DNA of 64,000 nt from Shimia biformata (GTDB lineage Bacteria > Pseudomonadota > Alphaproteobacteria > Rhodobacterales > Rhodobacteraceae). How positions within the stretch are numbered: the first letter of the stretch is position 1; every line of letters starts with the position of its first letter. The translations under genes were made by a program, and so were the position numbers. Positions 1 through 7,236 of the stretch are shown in pieces. The notes beneath the pieces are model-generated. The model was not told the DNA's origin, did not search any database, and saw only the letters and a list, made by a program, of their open reading frames with translations. The stretch covers positions 67,868 to 131,867 of the forward strand of contig NZ_JAFEJK010000002.1 in the NCBI RefSeq assembly GCF_016888515.1, written 5' to 3'.

Positions 1-1082
1 TATAGGATAATGACGTTGCGCTTGGCCGCGCCGGTCATCGTGTCGGCAATCGCCTCGTTCACCTGATCAAGCGTCCAGCGCCCCGAGATCAGCTCGTCCA
101 GCTTCAGACGACCCTGCTGATACAGGTCCACCATCCACGGAATGTCGCGCTTGATCACCGTGTCGCCCATTTTCGAGCCGATGATCTGCTGGCCCATGTC
201 CGACATCAGCAAAGGCTGGTAACTGGCGCTTTGGCCAAAACCGGGCATCCCGACCATGACGATCTTGCCGCCATCGTCCAGGTAGCGCGGCGCCGAGTCA
301 TAGGCAGGGATCGCACCCACGGTCACGATCACCGCGTCGGCCTTGCCGCCCATCGCCCGGATCGCTTGGGTCCATGGTTTCGCCGCACTGCCCAGAACGC
401 CGTCCGTGGCACCGAACTCGCGGGCGATTTCCAGTTTTTCTTCGGTCATATCCACCGCCACGATCCGGCGCGCGCCCGCGATCCGCGCGCCCTGGATCGC
501 GTTCAGGCCGACCCCGCCCGCGCCGATCACCACCACGTCCTGACCAGGGCGCAGTCCGGCGGCATTGACGACCGCACCGACGCCGGTAATCACGCCACAG
601 GACAACAGCGCTGCGGCATCCTTGGGCATCGAGGCCGGGATCTTCACGATCTGGCTGGTGTCGACGACGACCTTCTCGGCAAAGGCGCCACAGTCCATGC
701 CCTGCATCAGAGGCCCGCCATCGGCGGTCTTCAGCGGTCCGTCCATGTCGTCATGGGTGGTGGTGCAGATCGTCGGCTTGCCCGCGCCGCAATTGGCGCA
801 GGACCCGCAGGCGCGGATCAGCGTGACAACCACGTCATCGCCTTCCGCGAAGCCTTTCACACCCGGTCCGACCGCAGTGATCTTACCCGCCGCTTCGTGG
901 CCATAGACCGCCGGAAGGCTGCCGCCGAACTTGCCCTGCCAATAGGAAATGTCGGAATGGCAGATCGACACCGCCTCAAGCGTGACTTCGACCTCGCCCA
1001 GTTCAGGTGCGGCCAACTGGACTTCTTCAATGGTCAGGGGTTTTCCGTATTCTCGGCAAATGGCAGCCTTGATCGTTTGCAT
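1..1082 (-). CDS. Zinc-dependent alcohol dehydrogenase (3' end cut by window edge)
   Basis: A medium-chain dehydrogenase that should oxidise an alcohol with NAD(P). About 360 residues are visible from ATG at 1082, and only the last few are missing. Catalytic zinc ligands are expected at C41 (ICHSD) and H62 (GHEAAG), and the structural zinc cysteines are C92, C95, C98 and C106. The nucleotide-binding motif is VIGAGGVGLNAIQG. The gene is divergent from the quinone oxidoreductase at 1325, and a conserved inverted repeat lies between them. The same repeat precedes the hydrolase and phasin genes, so a link to lipid or fatty alcohol metabolism is likely. Substrate cannot be read from the sequence; class III (glutathione-dependent formaldehyde) types are related but the exact subfamily is uncertain. 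Confidence 0.85.
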   Translation of the reverse strand, partial: MQTIKAAICREYGKPLTIEEVQLAAPELGEVEVTLEAVSICHSDISYWQGKFGGSLPAVYGHEAAGKITAVGPGVKGFAEGDDVVVTLIRACGSCANCGAGKPTICTTTHDDMDGPLKTADGGPLMQGMDCGAFAEKVVVDTSQIVKIPASMPKDAAALLSCGVITGVGAVVNAAGLRPGQDVVVIGAGGVGLNAIQGARIAGARRIVAVDMTEEKLEIAREFGATDGVLGSAAKPWTQAIRAMGGKADAVIVTVGAIPAYDSAPRYLDDGGKIVMVGMPGFGQSASYQPLLMSDMGQQIIGSKMGDTVIKRDIPWMVDLYQQGRLKLDELISGRWTLDQVNEAIADTMTGAAKRNVIIL

Positions 1083-1170
1083 GGTGCGACTCCGCGTTGA
1101 CTGGGTATCGGATCTTTCCGAATCTTGGTGTGGTGTTTGGAAAAATAAAGGAAAAATAATAACTTACAAG

Positions 1171-1193
1171 TTTGCGGAAAATATTTCTGCAAA
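1171..1193. promoter_or_regulatory. Shared inverted repeat, site 1 (operator candidate)
   Basis: Ten-base arms TTTGCGGAAA and TTTCTGCAAA match at 9 of 10 positions around a 3-base ATA centre. It lies between the divergent alcohol dehydrogenase and quinone oxidoreductase genes. Two more sites with the same 10-3-10 layout occur at 2368 and 3362. The binding protein is unknown. Confidence 0.6.
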
Positions 1194-1324
1194 TGACTGA
1201 AAATGTTGTTTATTCTGCGGGTGCAGCATCTTTCAGGGGCAGATTCTATGCCCGGATCATGCCGCAACAAATACCAATTCGGCAGCGCATTCAGGCCCGC
1301 CGGAGACATGAAGGAACAAAAAAC

Positions 1325-2299
1325 GTGAAAGCCATTCTGTGCGAGGAACACGGTCCACCCGAGCTTTTGAAGCTGCGCGACATCGACGCCCCTGATCCCG
1401 GCAAGGGCGCGGTGCGTATCCGCGTCGATGCCTGTGGCGTTAATTTCCCCGAGACGCTGATCATTCAGAACAAGTACCAGTTCAAACCCGACCTGCCGTT
1501 CGTGCCGGGCGGCGAGGTTGCGGGCACCATTGATGCGGTTGGCGAAGGTGTCACCGGTTTCGAGGTGGGCGACAAGGTGATGGCGATGTCTCTGACCGGC
1601 GGCTTTGCCGAACAGATCGTGGTCGACGCGATCTCGGTTCGCAAGCGACCCGACACGATGCCCGGAGAGATCGCGGCAGGGTTCACCATGACCTATGGCA
1701 CCTCGATGCACGCGCTGAAACAGCGCGCCAAGCTGCAACCGGGCGAAACGCTTTTGGTGCTGGGCGCGGGCGGCGGCGTGGGCTTGGCTGCGGTCGAGAT
1801 CGGCAAGGCGATGGGCGCGACCGTGATCGCGGCAGCTTCCAGCCAGGACAAGCTGGACGCCGCGTCCCGCGCCGGGGCCGATCACCTGATCAACTACACG
1901 TCCGAGGACCTGCGCGCGCGGCTGAAAGAGATCACTGGCGGCAAAGGCGTCGACGTGTTCTATGACCCGGTCGGCGGCGATATGTTCGAGACCTGCCTGC
2001 GGTCGATGGCCTGGGATGGGCGGGCGCTGGTGGTCGGGTTTGCCTCGGGCGAGATCCCGAAGGTCGCGATCAACCTGACCCTTCTGAAAGGTTGCGCCAT
2101 TGTCGGCGTGTTCTGGGGCGCGTTCCGCCGCCAGTTCCCGTCCGAGGACGCGGCCAATTTCGACCAGCTGTTCGAATGGTTCGAAGCCGGCAAACTGGCG
2201 CCGCAGATCAGCAAGACCTATGCGCTGGCCAATGCGGGACAGGCGCTGATCGACCTTGCTGCACGCAATGTCGTCGGCAAGGTCATCGTCAAACCGTGA
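1325..2299 (+). CDS. NADPH:quinone oxidoreductase-like MDR protein
   Basis: A zinc-free medium-chain oxidoreductase of 324 residues that should pass electrons from NADPH to a quinone or enone. It begins MKAILCEEHGPPELL and has the family pattern CGVNFPETL near residue 40, and a nucleotide-binding stretch LVLGAGGGVGLAAVEIGKAMGA around residue 145. It lacks the structural zinc cysteines. I chose the GTG at 1325 because AGGA sits about nine bases upstream and homology begins there; the open frame extends further upstream without a plausible start. The next gene (2414) is an alpha/beta hydrolase on the same strand. Enoyl-CoA reductase-like activity is an alternative. Confidence 0.85.
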   Translation: MKAILCEEHGPPELLKLRDIDAPDPGKGAVRIRVDACGVNFPETLIIQNKYQFKPDLPFVPGGEVAGTIDAVGEGVTGFEVGDKVMAMSLTGGFAEQIVVDAISVRKRPDTMPGEIAAGFTMTYGTSMHALKQRAKLQPGETLLVLGAGGGVGLAAVEIGKAMGATVIAAASSQDKLDAASRAGADHLINYTSEDLRARLKEITGGKGVDVFYDPVGGDMFETCLRSMAWDGRALVVGFASGEIPKVAINLTLLKGCAIVGVFWGAFRRQFPSEDAANFDQLFEWFEAGKLAPQISKTYALANAGQALIDLAARNVVGKVIVKP

Positions 2300-2367
2300 C
2301 TGCGAAAAGGGGGGGGGCAGGACAGGATTCCCTTGTCTTATGTTGGCATCGGGTGCAGGATTTTCAC

Positions 2368-2390
2368 AATGCGGAATCAAATTCCGCAAA
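2368..2390. promoter_or_regulatory. Shared inverted repeat, site 2 (operator candidate)
   Basis: Arms AATGCGGAAT and ATTCCGCAAA flank a CAA centre. The site lies 23 bases before the ATG of the alpha/beta hydrolase, where a bound protein would block transcription or translation start. The layout matches sites 1171 and 3362. Confidence 0.6.
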
Positions 2391-2413
2391 TACCGAGATG
2401 AAAGGACAGGTCC

Positions 2414-3199
2414 ATGAACGTTGATCCAGAGAATGCCCAGCCACCGTCGCCATTCCTTCTGGCCGCGGAATGGCGCGCACTGTGGGAGTTCGGCGCCTAT
2501 GGGCTGTCCCTGCCCTTCCTGTCGCGACTGCCAAAAGGGGACGGGCGTCCTGTGCTGGTGCTGCCCGGCCTGTCCGCTGGCGACATGTCGACCCTGCCGA
2601 TGCGCCTTTTCCTGAAAAACCGGGGGTACGCGGTCTATGGCTGGTCGCTGGGACCGAACCAGGGCTATCGTCCGGGTCTGAAAGAGTTGAAGCAGAAGAG
2701 GCTCAAGGACATCTATGACGAACATGGTCAAAAAGTCAGCCTGATCGGCTGGAGCCTGGGCGGCATCTATGCCCGTCAACTGGCCAAGGCCATGCCTGAC
2801 ATGGTGCGCGACGTGATCACGCTGGGCAGCCCGTTCAAGGGCCATCCCCGGTCGTCAAACGCCTGGCGGCTTTACGAGGCACTGGCAGGCCACACCGTCG
2901 ACGAGGTCCGCGTGAGCGAAGACATCGCATCGGCACCGAAGGTGCCGACGACCTCGATCTTCAGCCGCACCGACGGGGTGGTGGCGTGGGAATGCTGCAT
3001 CGAGACCGAAGGCCCGCAGTGCGAGAATATCGGGCTGGAAGGCAGCCATTGCGGGCTGGGTCATAACCCGCTGGCGCTGACAGTGATTGCCGACCGGTTG
3101 TCCCAGAAAGACGGCGAATGGGCGCCCTTCGACCCCAAGCCACCGGTCATGCGGGCGATGTTTTCTGATCTGCACGATCCGATTCAGGCGACTCACTGA
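2414..3199 (+). CDS. Alpha/beta hydrolase (lipase/esterase-like)
   Basis: A 261-residue alpha/beta hydrolase. The nucleophile elbow GWSLGG places the serine at residue 114. VLVLPGLSAGD near residue 50 forms the oxyanion strand, and histidines in the C-terminal GSHCGLGHNP segment could complete the triad. No signal peptide or membrane segment is seen, so it is likely cytoplasmic. It sits between a quinone oxidoreductase and a phasin/wax ester synthase pair, so acting on acylglycerols, wax esters or PHA-related esters is a reasonable inference, but the substrate is unproven. AAAGGACAGG serves as ribosome binding site. A strong terminator follows at 3232. Confidence 0.8.
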   Translation: MNVDPENAQPPSPFLLAAEWRALWEFGAYGLSLPFLSRLPKGDGRPVLVLPGLSAGDMSTLPMRLFLKNRGYAVYGWSLGPNQGYRPGLKELKQKRLKDIYDEHGQKVSLIGWSLGGIYARQLAKAMPDMVRDVITLGSPFKGHPRSSNAWRLYEALAGHTVDEVRVSEDIASAPKVPTTSIFSRTDGVVAWECCIETEGPQCENIGLEGSHCGLGHNPLALTVIADRLSQKDGEWAPFDPKPPVMRAMFSDLHDPIQATH

Positions 3200-3231
3200 C
3201 GCTGCAACCAGCACCGATTCTATGGTTCGCG

Positions 3232-3266
3232 CCCCCGGAGACCTTTCTCCGGGGGTGTTCTTTTTT
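3232..3266 (+). terminator. Intrinsic terminator after alpha/beta hydrolase
   Basis: Stem CCCCCGGAGA / TCTCCGGGGG (10 bp, perfect) with a CCTT loop, followed by a T-rich tail (TGTTCTTTTTTC). It separates the hydrolase from the phasin unit. Confidence 0.9.
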
Positions 3267-3294
3267 CGCCTGCCGGAACAAGGAAGGGAAAATG

Positions 3295-3305
3295 CTGCAA
3301 TGCAG
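3295..3305. promoter_or_regulatory. PhaR-type operator CTGC-N3-GCAG
   Basis: The sequence CTGCAATGCAG fits the CTGC-N3-GCAG site reported for the PHB-responsive repressor PhaR of Rhodobacter/Paracoccus. It lies about 145 bases before the phasin start, with a further CTGCTGCAAA half-site just downstream. PhaR repression relieved by PHB would tie phasin synthesis to granule formation. Confidence 0.6.
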
Positions 3306-3361
3306 CAACAAAACTGCTGCAAATTGAAGTACCCGGATAGAAAGTGCTTGGGAGCTTGTTA

Positions 3362-3384
3362 TGTGTGGAAATATATTCCGCAAA
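3362..3384. promoter_or_regulatory. Shared inverted repeat, site 3 (operator candidate)
   Basis: Arms TGTGTGGAAA and ATTCCGCAAA around a TAT centre, 66 bases before the phasin ATG. The right arm is identical to that of site 2. It probably overlaps the phasin promoter. Confidence 0.55.
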
Positions 3385-3450
3385 GCGGCAATATGGGCGT
3401 GCCGATGGTCGGGCGCCCATGATTTGCTGGCACATCGCAGGAGTGACGAC

Positions 3451-3894
3451 ATGACCAAGAAAACCGCGAAACCCGAATCCGCATCCAGTCCGGCGGATGC
3501 CGCCAAGAACGGCGTCGACAAGGTAAACGCATGGGCCAAGGATGCCGGGGAACAGCTGCGCGAGGCCGCCGCCCGTGCCACTACAGATTTCAAAACCGCC
3601 GGCAACATCGCCATCGAGGGCGAGGTCCAGCACAGCACCCGCCTGTTGCAATTGGCCGGCGACCTGTTGAACGCACGCTCGAAAGCGACCCTGTCGATCC
3701 TTGAACAGGGCGAATTGAAAGCTGCAGCCGATATCGAGCGCGATTTCCTGAAATCCGCCGCCGAGACCCTGACGCAGGGCATCCGCGAATTGAACGAGAT
3801 CCGCGTCAACACGCTGCGCGACGCGTCCGAGACCTATTCGACCCGCGCCAAGGAAGCGATCGACCGGCTGTCCAAGCCCGGCGCCGCGGCGTGA
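3451..3894 (+). CDS. Phasin family protein
   Basis: A 147-residue alanine- and charge-rich protein that reads as almost continuous amphipathic helix, as phasins do; phasins coat polyhydroxyalkanoate or lipid granules. The N-terminus (MTKKTAKPESASSPADAAKN) is polar and probably disordered. The core from about residue 30 (ATTDFKTAGNIAIEGEVQHS) to 135 has heptad-like spacing. No signal peptide. GCAGGAG is the ribosome binding site. A PhaR-type site and inverted repeat 3 lie upstream, and a wax ester synthase follows 72 bases downstream, so it may coat mixed PHB / neutral lipid inclusions. The name rests on composition and context, because phasins diverge quickly. Confidence 0.75.
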   Translation: MTKKTAKPESASSPADAAKNGVDKVNAWAKDAGEQLREAAARATTDFKTAGNIAIEGEVQHSTRLLQLAGDLLNARSKATLSILEQGELKAAADIERDFLKSAAETLTQGIRELNEIRVNTLRDASETYSTRAKEAIDRLSKPGAAA

Positions 3895-3966
3895 TCGACA
3901 ACTTTCGGCGTGTCCGCGCCTGAAACGGGTGCGGCCACGCGGCCAATTCAGCAAGGAAGAGGGGAT

Positions 3967-5577
3967 ATGGCCAATCTTTCGACCATGGACGCGACGTTTC
4001 TCTACAATGAAACGCCCGAGACCCCGATGCATGTGGCTGGGTTGGCCATCTTCAAACCCCGTGACGACTATGACGGCAACATCTTTGAAGATTACCGCAA
4101 GTTCATCGCCGACCGGGTTCACCTGATCAGCTATCTGCACCGTCGCCTGTCGACCTCGGCCTTCGCGCCGTTCGACCCGATCTGGATCGAGGATTACGAT
4201 CTCGACTGGGACTACCACATCCGCCACAACGCCCTGCCGAAACCGGGCAACCGCAAGCAGCTGAACGAACTGGTCGAGCGGTTGCATGCCGTGCCGCTGG
4301 ATCGCAAGCGCCCGCTTTGGCAATTCTACGTGATCGAGGGTTTGGAAGAAGGCGGTTTCGCGCTTTTCACCAAGACCCACCATGCCTGTCTTGATGGCGG
4401 GGCTGGCATCGTCACCATGAACATTCTCTATGACCAGTCCCCGGACGGGTCCGAAGTCGCACCGCCGAACCTGCATGGCCAGACCCGCCAGCCGGAACCC
4501 GACTGGGTGCAGCATCTGCGCGAATCCTATTCGCAGCTTCTGAAGCAGCAGGTGAAAATGCTGGAAAACGCGCCGCAGATGCTGAAGGCGATGGAGCAGC
4601 TGACCCACAAGGCGGTGGATGACATCCTGCATCCCAAGGTACCCAAGACCGCGCCGCGCACTCCGATCAATGTCAGCATCGGCCGCGAGCGCAGCTTCTC
4701 GACGCTCAGCCTGCCGCTGTCCGAGGTGAAGGCGCTGGCCAAGGCCACGGGCTACAAGATCAACGACGTGGTGATGATGCTTTCGGGCGGGGCGCTGCGG
4801 CGCTATCTCGAACGGCTGGGGGATTTGCCTGCTGAACCATTGATCGGCGGGGTTCCGGCCTCGCTGCGCAAGGCAGGCGACTTCAAGATGAACAACCAGG
4901 TCGTGCTGATGCTGGCCAGCCTTGCCACAACCGAACGCGACCCGATTGAGCGCCTCAAGGCCGTGTCCGAGTCGATGACCGAGGCCAAGGAACGGCTGGC
5001 GCTGGTCAAGGACGTGATCCACCTGGAATACAGCTATATCGGCGCGCCGCAGATCATGCAGGGCTGGACACGGTTCATGAATGCTACCCATGCCGCGGAC
5101 CAATTGCCGCCGCCGATGAACGTGATCGTATCGAACGTGCCCGGCGCGCCAAGCCCCTGGTATCTTTTGGGGCACGAGATGGCGAACTATTTCCCGGTCT
5201 CGATCCCAAACAATGGCGTTGGGCTGAACATCACCGCCCAAAGCTACAGGGACACGCTGGATATCGGCATCGTGTCGGGCAAGGCAGCGGTGCAGCAAAC
5301 GGACACTATTTCCGAGATGTTCCTGCAGGAATACGCCCTGTTCAAAAAGCGGGTGGCCGCGATGGAGGCCCCCACCGACAAAGCGGAAACCCCTGCGGTC
5401 GAGGTGCCGATCAGGAAAGCTCCGTCAAAGAACGCCGCGACCAAGGCTCGGACGTCAGACCCCGCGCTGCAAAAAACCGCAGCAAAGAAGTCGGGTGCAA
5501 AGAATCCGGCGGTCAAACCAAAAGCCACAAGAAAGTCAGCTCCGCGCCAGCCCGCCACCAAGCCCAAGAAAGCATGA
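3967..5577 (+). CDS. Wax ester synthase / diacylglycerol acyltransferase with Lys/Ala/Pro-rich tail
   Basis: A WS/DGAT family acyltransferase that joins acyl-CoA to a fatty alcohol or diacylglycerol, giving storage wax ester or triacylglycerol at the inner membrane or lipid body. The active-site motif HHxxxDG is present as HHACLDG at residues 138-144. The N-terminus MANLSTMDATFLYNE and the later PMNVIVSNVPGAP stretch are typical. I start at ATG 3967 after GGAAGAGG; the open frame begins earlier but only this start fits the family. Total 536 residues; the usual domain ends near 475. The last 60 residues are a basic, repetitive Lys/Ala/Pro/Thr tail resembling histone H1 or the PhaF C-terminus. 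This extra tail is unusual. Confidence 0.9.
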   Translation: MANLSTMDATFLYNETPETPMHVAGLAIFKPRDDYDGNIFEDYRKFIADRVHLISYLHRRLSTSAFAPFDPIWIEDYDLDWDYHIRHNALPKPGNRKQLNELVERLHAVPLDRKRPLWQFYVIEGLEEGGFALFTKTHHACLDGGAGIVTMNILYDQSPDGSEVAPPNLHGQTRQPEPDWVQHLRESYSQLLKQQVKMLENAPQMLKAMEQLTHKAVDDILHPKVPKTAPRTPINVSIGRERSFSTLSLPLSEVKALAKATGYKINDVVMMLSGGALRRYLERLGDLPAEPLIGGVPASLRKAGDFKMNNQVVLMLASLATTERDPIERLKAVSESMTEAKERLALVKDVIHLEYSYIGAPQIMQGWTRFMNATHAADQLPPPMNVIVSNVPGAPSPWYLLGHEMANYFPVSIPNNGVGLNITAQSYRDTLDIGIVSGKAAVQQTDTISEMFLQEYALFKKRVAAMEAPTDKAETPAVEVPIRKAPSKNAATKARTSDPALQKTAAKKSGAKNPAVKPKATRKSAPRQPATKPKKA

Positions 5578-5689
5578 CCCGGGGCGGCCCCTTTGCGCCG
5601 CCTGTTTCGCGAACTCATCCATAACCACAACCAAAGCCGCAGCGCCGGTCCCCGGCGATCTGCAGCTTCCCAAACAGGGAAAGAAAGAC

Positions 5690-7159
5690 ATGAAGGATCT
5701 GACAGTCGACCTGGGCGATCTTGCACGGCATGACGCATATATCGACGGCACATGGACAGCGGCGGCCAATGGCGCGCGCTTCGAGGTCACAAACCCCGCC
5801 ACGGGCGAAGTCATCGCGCAGGTTGCCGACCTTGGCGCGGCGGAAACTCAAACCGCCGTTGCCGCGGCGGTTGCGGCGTTTCACGACTGGGCCAAGCTGC
5901 CCGCCCGCAAACGCGCCCTGATCCTGCGCCGCTGGCATGACCTGATCCTTGAAAACACCGAGGCGCTGGCCCTGATCCTGACCACCGAACAGGGCAAGCC
6001 GCTTTATGAAGCGAAATCGGAAATCCGCAGCGGCGCGGCCTATGTCGAGTGGTTCGCGGAAGAGGCCAAGCGGCATTACGGTGAGGTGATCCCGAAGGAT
6101 TCCGATGGCCGCCGCTACCTGACATGGCACGAGCCCGTTGGCGTGGTGTCGGCGGTGACGCCGTGGAACTTCCCTTCCTCGATGATTACCCGCAAGCTGG
6201 CCCCGGCGCTGGCGGCGGGCTGCACCGTCGTCCTGAAGCCCTCGGAACTGACGCCCCTGTCGGCGCTGGCGCTGGCGGACCTGGCGGAACATGCGGGTGT
6301 CCCGGCTGGCGTGATCAACGTCGTCACCGGGCTGGATGCCGCCGCCATCGGGCAGGTGCTGACCACCCATCCCGATATCCGCAAGTTCAGCTTCACCGGC
6401 TCGACCCGTGTGGGCAAGATGCTGACCGCGCAATGTGCGTCGACCGTGAAACGGGTTTCGATGGAGCTGGGCGGCAACGCGCCTTTCCTCGTGTTCGAAG
6501 ATGCCGATTTGGACGCGGCCGTGGCCGGGGCGATGGGGTCGAAATTCTCGAACGCGGGGCAGATGTGCATCTGCACAAACCGTATCCTTGTGCATGAGAA
6601 CATCGCCGACGCCTTTGTCGAGAAGCTGGCCGCAGCCACCGCCCGACTGCGTCCGGGCAATGGCGCGGTGCGCGGCACCTCGCTGGGGCCGCTGATCAGC
6701 GATACCGCCTGCGCCAATGTCGCGGGGCTGGTCGAGGACGCAGTGGCGCGCGGTGCGAAAGTGGTCGGAGATGAGGGTGACGCGCCCGACACGGGCAGTT
6801 TTGTCAAACCGATTGTGCTGGATGGTGTCACGCAGGACATGCGCGTCTTTGCCGAGGAAATCTTCGGCCCCGTCGCCCCGGTCCTGCGGTTCAGCACCGA
6901 GGAAGACGCCATCGCCATGGCCAATGATACCCGCTATGGGCTGGCCGCTTATCTCTTCACCCGCGATATCGGGCGGGTGATCCGGGTTTCTGAAGCATTG
7001 GAATTCGGCATGGTCGGCGTCAACGACATCGCCATCTTCCCCGAAACCATTCCCTTCGGCGGCATCAAGGAAAGCGGTTTTGGCCGCGAGGGGTCCAGTC
7101 ACGGCTTGTCGGAATATACCGAGGTCAAATACGTCGCGCTTGGCGGCTTAGGCGGCTGA
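5690..7159 (+). CDS. NAD(P)-dependent aldehyde dehydrogenase, succinate-semialdehyde dehydrogenase-like
   Basis: A 489-residue aldehyde dehydrogenase. The catalytic cysteine is C293 in NAGQMCICTNR and the general base is E259 in SMELGGNAP. The PWNFPSSMITRKLAPALAAG and FTGSTRVGK segments form the cofactor site. The CxC pattern and length fit the GabD / succinate-semialdehyde group, but 2-oxoglutarate semialdehyde or vanillin-type substrates are possible, since arabinose and hydroxycinnamate operons lie in this window. Start ATG 5690 follows GGGAAAGAA. It is the last plus-strand gene before a convergent pair, with a terminator at 7181. Confidence 0.85.
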   Translation: MKDLTVDLGDLARHDAYIDGTWTAAANGARFEVTNPATGEVIAQVADLGAAETQTAVAAAVAAFHDWAKLPARKRALILRRWHDLILENTEALALILTTEQGKPLYEAKSEIRSGAAYVEWFAEEAKRHYGEVIPKDSDGRRYLTWHEPVGVVSAVTPWNFPSSMITRKLAPALAAGCTVVLKPSELTPLSALALADLAEHAGVPAGVINVVTGLDAAAIGQVLTTHPDIRKFSFTGSTRVGKMLTAQCASTVKRVSMELGGNAPFLVFEDADLDAAVAGAMGSKFSNAGQMCICTNRILVHENIADAFVEKLAAATARLRPGNGAVRGTSLGPLISDTACANVAGLVEDAVARGAKVVGDEGDAPDTGSFVKPIVLDGVTQDMRVFAEEIFGPVAPVLRFSTEEDAIAMANDTRYGLAAYLFTRDIGRVIRVSEALEFGMVGVNDIAIFPETIPFGGIKESGFGREGSSHGLSEYTEVKYVALGGLGG

Positions 7160-7180
7160 TCTTCGGGTCTGACAAGACGC

Positions 7181-7210
7181 GGGCGCGGCAGGGACAAACC
7201 TGCCGCGCCC
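7181..7210. terminator. Bidirectional terminator between convergent genes
   Basis: A perfect 12-bp stem GGGCGCGGCAGG / CCTGCCGCGCCC with loop GACAAA sits between the aldehyde dehydrogenase (+) and the CoA ligase (-). ATTTTCC follows on the plus side. Confidence 0.8.
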
Positions 7211-7236
7211 ATTTTCCATATAACGATCAGCCTCGC

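Noticed and set aside
2309-2317. Run of nine G residues after the quinone oxidoreductase
   Set aside because: Non-coding and isolated; no repeat family or structure could be supported, though it may be a phase-variable or sequencing-prone tract.
1034-2845. Long minus-strand open frame across the quinone oxidoreductase
   Set aside because: Low-complexity His/Arg/Gln-rich shadow of the plus-strand gene, no family pattern; typical of GC-rich DNA.
3220-5298. 692-codon minus-strand frame across phasin and wax ester synthase
   Set aside because: The plus-strand genes have clear motifs and ribosome sites; the antisense frame has none and runs through a terminator.
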